Shown here: positions 61,701 to 64,000 of the stretch, piece by piece | How positions within the stretch are numbered: position 1 is the stretch's first letter | How the letters are laid out: the number at the start of each line of letters is the position of its first letter | Assembly (NCBI RefSeq): GCF_932526225.1 | Contig: NC_064038.1 | Span: 9,919,070-9,983,069 of the forward strand | Origin: Nematostella vectensis | Lineage: Eukaryota > Cnidaria > Anthozoa > Actiniaria > Edwardsiidae | Length of the DNA: 64,000 nt | Direction: 5' to 3' | Position numbers and translations under genes: made by a program | The notes under the pieces: generated by a model | Seen by the model: the letters and a program-made list of their open reading frames with translations, nothing else | Database searches by the model: none | What the model was told of the DNA's origin: nothing

Positions 61701-63494
61701 CTCATCCAATGAAGGGACGTTATTGACACCTGTCCGGTTGTCCCAGTAAACGTCAACTTGCACGTTAGGTTGACAGTCTCTCCGAAATTTGCGTTTACGG
61801 AATTTACGTCTGCTCTCGGTAGGTCTTCATCTGGGAGTAAAGGTTAGAAATGGAGGATTGATAGATTCGAGGGAGCATCAGAGGAAAGAGTTTCGAAAAA
61901 GGATAGTGATCAAAACAGGCGTGTACCCAGGATTGGCTGAAGGGGGGGGGGGAGGTACGCAGTCATAGGTATCATATGAAAAAAGCAAGGTATTTTAGAT
62001 TCCTTAATAAGAAATAACCCACTTTTTGGTGGCCAAGATGGAAAGACTTACTGTCAGATAGATGGACGGATGTAAACAAAGCTGAGATACGCACGTGCGG
62101 ATGTATAAATGAATGGATGAATTGACAGGAGGAACAGAATGAAAGTCAGACGGACGGACGAAAAGATGCAGAAAGTGAAGGAGGGACGAAGATATAAACG
62201 GATGGATTAATTAAAAGATAGACGGAGAAGATTTGAACGGATTCAATAGTCGAGGGAGCATGGGAAAAGTTAATCAAACGACCCTCAAGTTGTGATTGAT
62301 CGTTTGAAGCCAAATAAAATAGAGAGTAAGGAAAGGGTGTTATCTGATCTTACCCCAATCAATACGCTTTGCCGCCCTCCCCCTCCCCTCCCTACGAAGG
62401 GGAAAATGAGAGAGGGGGGCGGTGATTTGACTCAGACACCGTTTGTTGAACCTTTATTTATGTCCCCCCTCCAAGGACAAATGGTAGATGAGGGTGTGGC
62501 CACCCCCTACCCCCTACCCCTACCCCCATCGGCTCCCAGAAATAAAACACTAACAGGAGAAGATGAAAGAGACGGTGCTTTGTGAAGTGTTAGGGGTACC
62601 TTTTACCACGATGACCTGGAACCCTTGTTGCTGTTCCCCTTGGGCGCCAGGGGTGGACGCCGAACAGATGTAGCGGTATACGTTGCTGTCGTCATCGACG
62701 GTCATGTTATGAATGTGTAGCACCGTTGTACGCGTAAGGCCTGGGCACCAAAAAATATCATTAATTCCCCTTCTCAAAAAGGCCCATAATGCTATGGTGA
62801 CGCGCAACGCTTTTTTATTTCGCGCCTTTTAGGGGTTAAAAATGGTGGGAATAGGTGCCAATGGTGGGGTTAAAAATAAGATTTCTTATAGAGCACCTCT
62901 GTCATTATTACATGTGAGTCTATTCTTGATGCGCGCTTCTCTAAAGTTGTTCGCTTTGAAATACTTACCAATAGACTTATTTGCGGTGGAGTTCGTCTGA
63001 TACACTCGCGCAGTGTTTGGGATATCCACGTACTGGTACAAACTGTCTCTTCTCTTAAATTTCACAACGGCCGGATAAGTACCGTCGTTGCGAGCAGTGC
63101 AGGGGATTTGGACTGAGTCACCGACCATGCCCCAAACATTAGGGGGGTAAGGCCATGCAATGAGCAGCCCTACAGATAAAACAACAGGTTAGCCTGGACA
63201 CGCCCCACAAACCAAGAGGTACAGTGGCCAACAATCGGACAATAACAGTACATGTCCAGTAATGTCCCACAAACCAAGAATGTCACGTGTGCCTCCTTCT
63301 TTAATTCTTTAAATCATTGCACGTGATACTTACATCATATTTTTTTTGCTATGATCACTTGCTTGTCACGTGCCACTTACCACATCCCTTCTCGTCGGAT
63401 GCGTCTGGGCAATCAATCTTGCCATTGCAATGCTCGTTTCTATCGATACAAGTCCCGTCGCGGCATTCATACTTGCTACCAGGACATGTTGAGA
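58756..63494 (-). CDS. Ig gene D: LDLa plus three Ig domains, GPI-type tail (5' end outside window)
   Basis: Minus-strand exons in order: 63381-63494, 62969-63169, 62600-62740, 61540-61830, 61012-61161, 60415-60573, 59985-60008, 59182-59205, 58756-58829; 1178 nt, about 392 residues plus stop, all introns phase 1. The first exon is an LDL-receptor class A module (CRDGTCIDRNEHCNGKIDC, DASDEKGC). Ig1 (VQIPCTAR, YRYICSA), Ig2 (LTCKLTF, LHWMRDN, GGDYKC), Ig3 (LECPAEG, IQWSRK, FGVYIC). Two 24-nt Thr/Pro linker exons follow, then a tail ending VTSLLLVCLCLIGLM and a stop, a GPI-type signal. The domain order after LDLa equals gene B. The signal-peptide exon lies beyond or was not recognised in 63495-64000. 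Confidence 0.85.
58898..59152. repeat. MITE with about 33-bp terminal inverted repeats
   Basis: AAAGTCGCATTGTCGCCAGT at the left is mirrored at the right by GTAAACTGGTGACAATGCGG. About 255 bp, non-coding, in the last intron of gene D. Confidence 0.82.
60187..60292. repeat. hairpin MITE
   Basis: TACAGTCGAACCTCTATTAA is mirrored by TTAATAGAGGTTCGACTGTA, with inner copies of GACCGCTTAATAGAGGG/ACCGCTCAATAGAGGG. The motif is seen in many invertebrate genomes. It lies in an intron of gene D. Confidence 0.85.
60635..60925. repeat. CAT/ATC-rich trinucleotide tract
   Basis: Degenerate ATC-rich sequence in the intron between the two Ig3 exons of gene D; apparent Asp-rich or His-rich frames arise from it. 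Confidence 0.8.
61436..61482. repeat. polypyrimidine C/T tract
   Basis: Uninterrupted CCCCCTCCCC-type run of about 45 bp; the purine strand carries several G runs and could fold as a G-quadruplex. It lies in an intron of gene D. Confidence 0.75.
61917..62045. repeat. dispersed repeat, copy 2 of the 21608-21765 family
   Basis: CCCAGGATTGGCTGAAGGGG, AGGTATCATATGA and ACCCACTTTTTGG in the same order as the first copy. Confidence 0.65.
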
Positions 63495-64000
63495 CTGGAT
63501 TAAAAAAAATATTAAAATTTAATTATAGTGGTCGACAGAAAACAAAAAGGTCTGGGCATCTGTTTTTGGGGGGAGTAGGTGTGCGGGGGAGGGGATGGGG
63601 AGGGGGGCTTTGTTACAAGGGTACCAGACCAGACCGGGCGTATCTCATAAAGACTACGACATTACCATACTTAGGTAGGCTTGTCCCATCCAAATTCTTT
63701 CTTAAATAATACCACCTGTGTGTAGGGCTGTCCCAAAGATGCTCCAATTTTTTTTAAAAAGATGCTCCAAAAAATCCTCGAAAAAGAAAGCAAAAGTACT
63801 CTTTTTTTACAAAAGATGCCTGGAAAGAGAAAAGTGCCGCAAATCCTACGTTCTTTTCTCTTTGTCTTTAACACTTTCCTTGTCGATTCGCGCTTCGGTG
63901 TTTTCGCGTTGTTCGTTTGTAAAAACGACCAAAACAACGCGAGTAGCCAAGACCCCGAATACAAGCACAAACGAGAAACACTACGAAAAAGCCTCTGTTA
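63495..64000. other. no exon recognised upstream of gene D
   Basis: The start of gene D was not found here. A minus-strand frame at 63671-63970 is Lys/Arg-rich, has no ATG start and no suitable donor. Confidence 0.4.

Noticed and set aside
63671-63970. Minus-strand frame with a hydrophobic start as signal peptide of gene D
   Set aside because: It begins at TTG, not ATG, is followed by a Lys/Arg-rich stretch, and has no donor in the right phase.
1-64000. tRNA or rRNA genes
   Set aside because: No cloverleaf with A/B box motifs or rRNA-like conserved segment was recognised by eye. A covariance-model scan was not possible, so absence is not proven.

Overview
This is a eukaryotic, metazoan window. 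It has short phase-matched exons, GT-AG introns, AATAAA signals, extracellular modules (CUB, MAM, Ig, LDLa) and dense transposable elements. The combination of a Penelope-like element with hammerhead ribozymes, Ngaro, CR1-like LINE and Ty3/Gypsy elements, and secreted CUB/MAM and GPI-Ig genes fits an anthozoan cnidarian such as a sea anemone. The species is inferred, not proven. No prokaryotic features were seen. Gene models below were built by hand from splice sites and phase; complete models sum to multiples of three.

Layout. 1-8.5 kb has no recognisable gene. It holds a 271-bp near-perfect palindrome with a hammerhead ribozyme (2220-2490) and a broken Penelope-like element whose terminal repeats carry further hammerheads (about 4.23-5.72 kb). 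At 8576-11354 (+) lies a dispanin/CD225 membrane-protein gene whose first exon was not found. At 13255-24560 (+) is a complete 15-exon gene for a secreted protein, signal peptide-CUB-MAM-CUB-MAM-CUB-CUB (819 aa), with introns full of minisatellites.

26.6-57.4 kb (+) is a head-to-tail cluster of three related Ig-superfamily genes: A 26636-32588, B 41946-51846, C 52562-57367. A fourth relative, D, lies convergently on the minus strand (58756-63494, 5' end outside the window) and adds an LDLa module. Each encodes two or three Ig domains, a short Ser/Thr/Pro linker on tiny phase-1 exons, and a last exon that looks like a GPI-anchor signal. The cluster has grown by segmental duplication: the 3' end of A plus the 5' end of B is repeated as the 3' end of B plus the 5' end of C.

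Mobile elements have invaded the cluster. A Ngaro-type tyrosine-recombinase retrotransposon (33156-41795) sits about 150 bp upstream of the start codon of B and itself contains a CR1/L2-like LINE with an intact 1143-codon ORF. The duplicated copy upstream of C is the empty site. A Ty3/Gypsy element with two identical 129-bp LTRs (44228-48609) sits in intron 4 of B. A long-inverted-repeat DNA transposon with a decayed IS630/Tc1-type transposase lies in intron 5 of A, and part of it was carried into B.

The most unusual recurring pattern is at exon ends. At three exons in three genes (16912, 28368, 49839) the exon tail together with its 5' splice site has been tandemly duplicated into the following intron, making arrays of decoy donor sites. 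A related exon-plus-intron triplication occurs in gene C.
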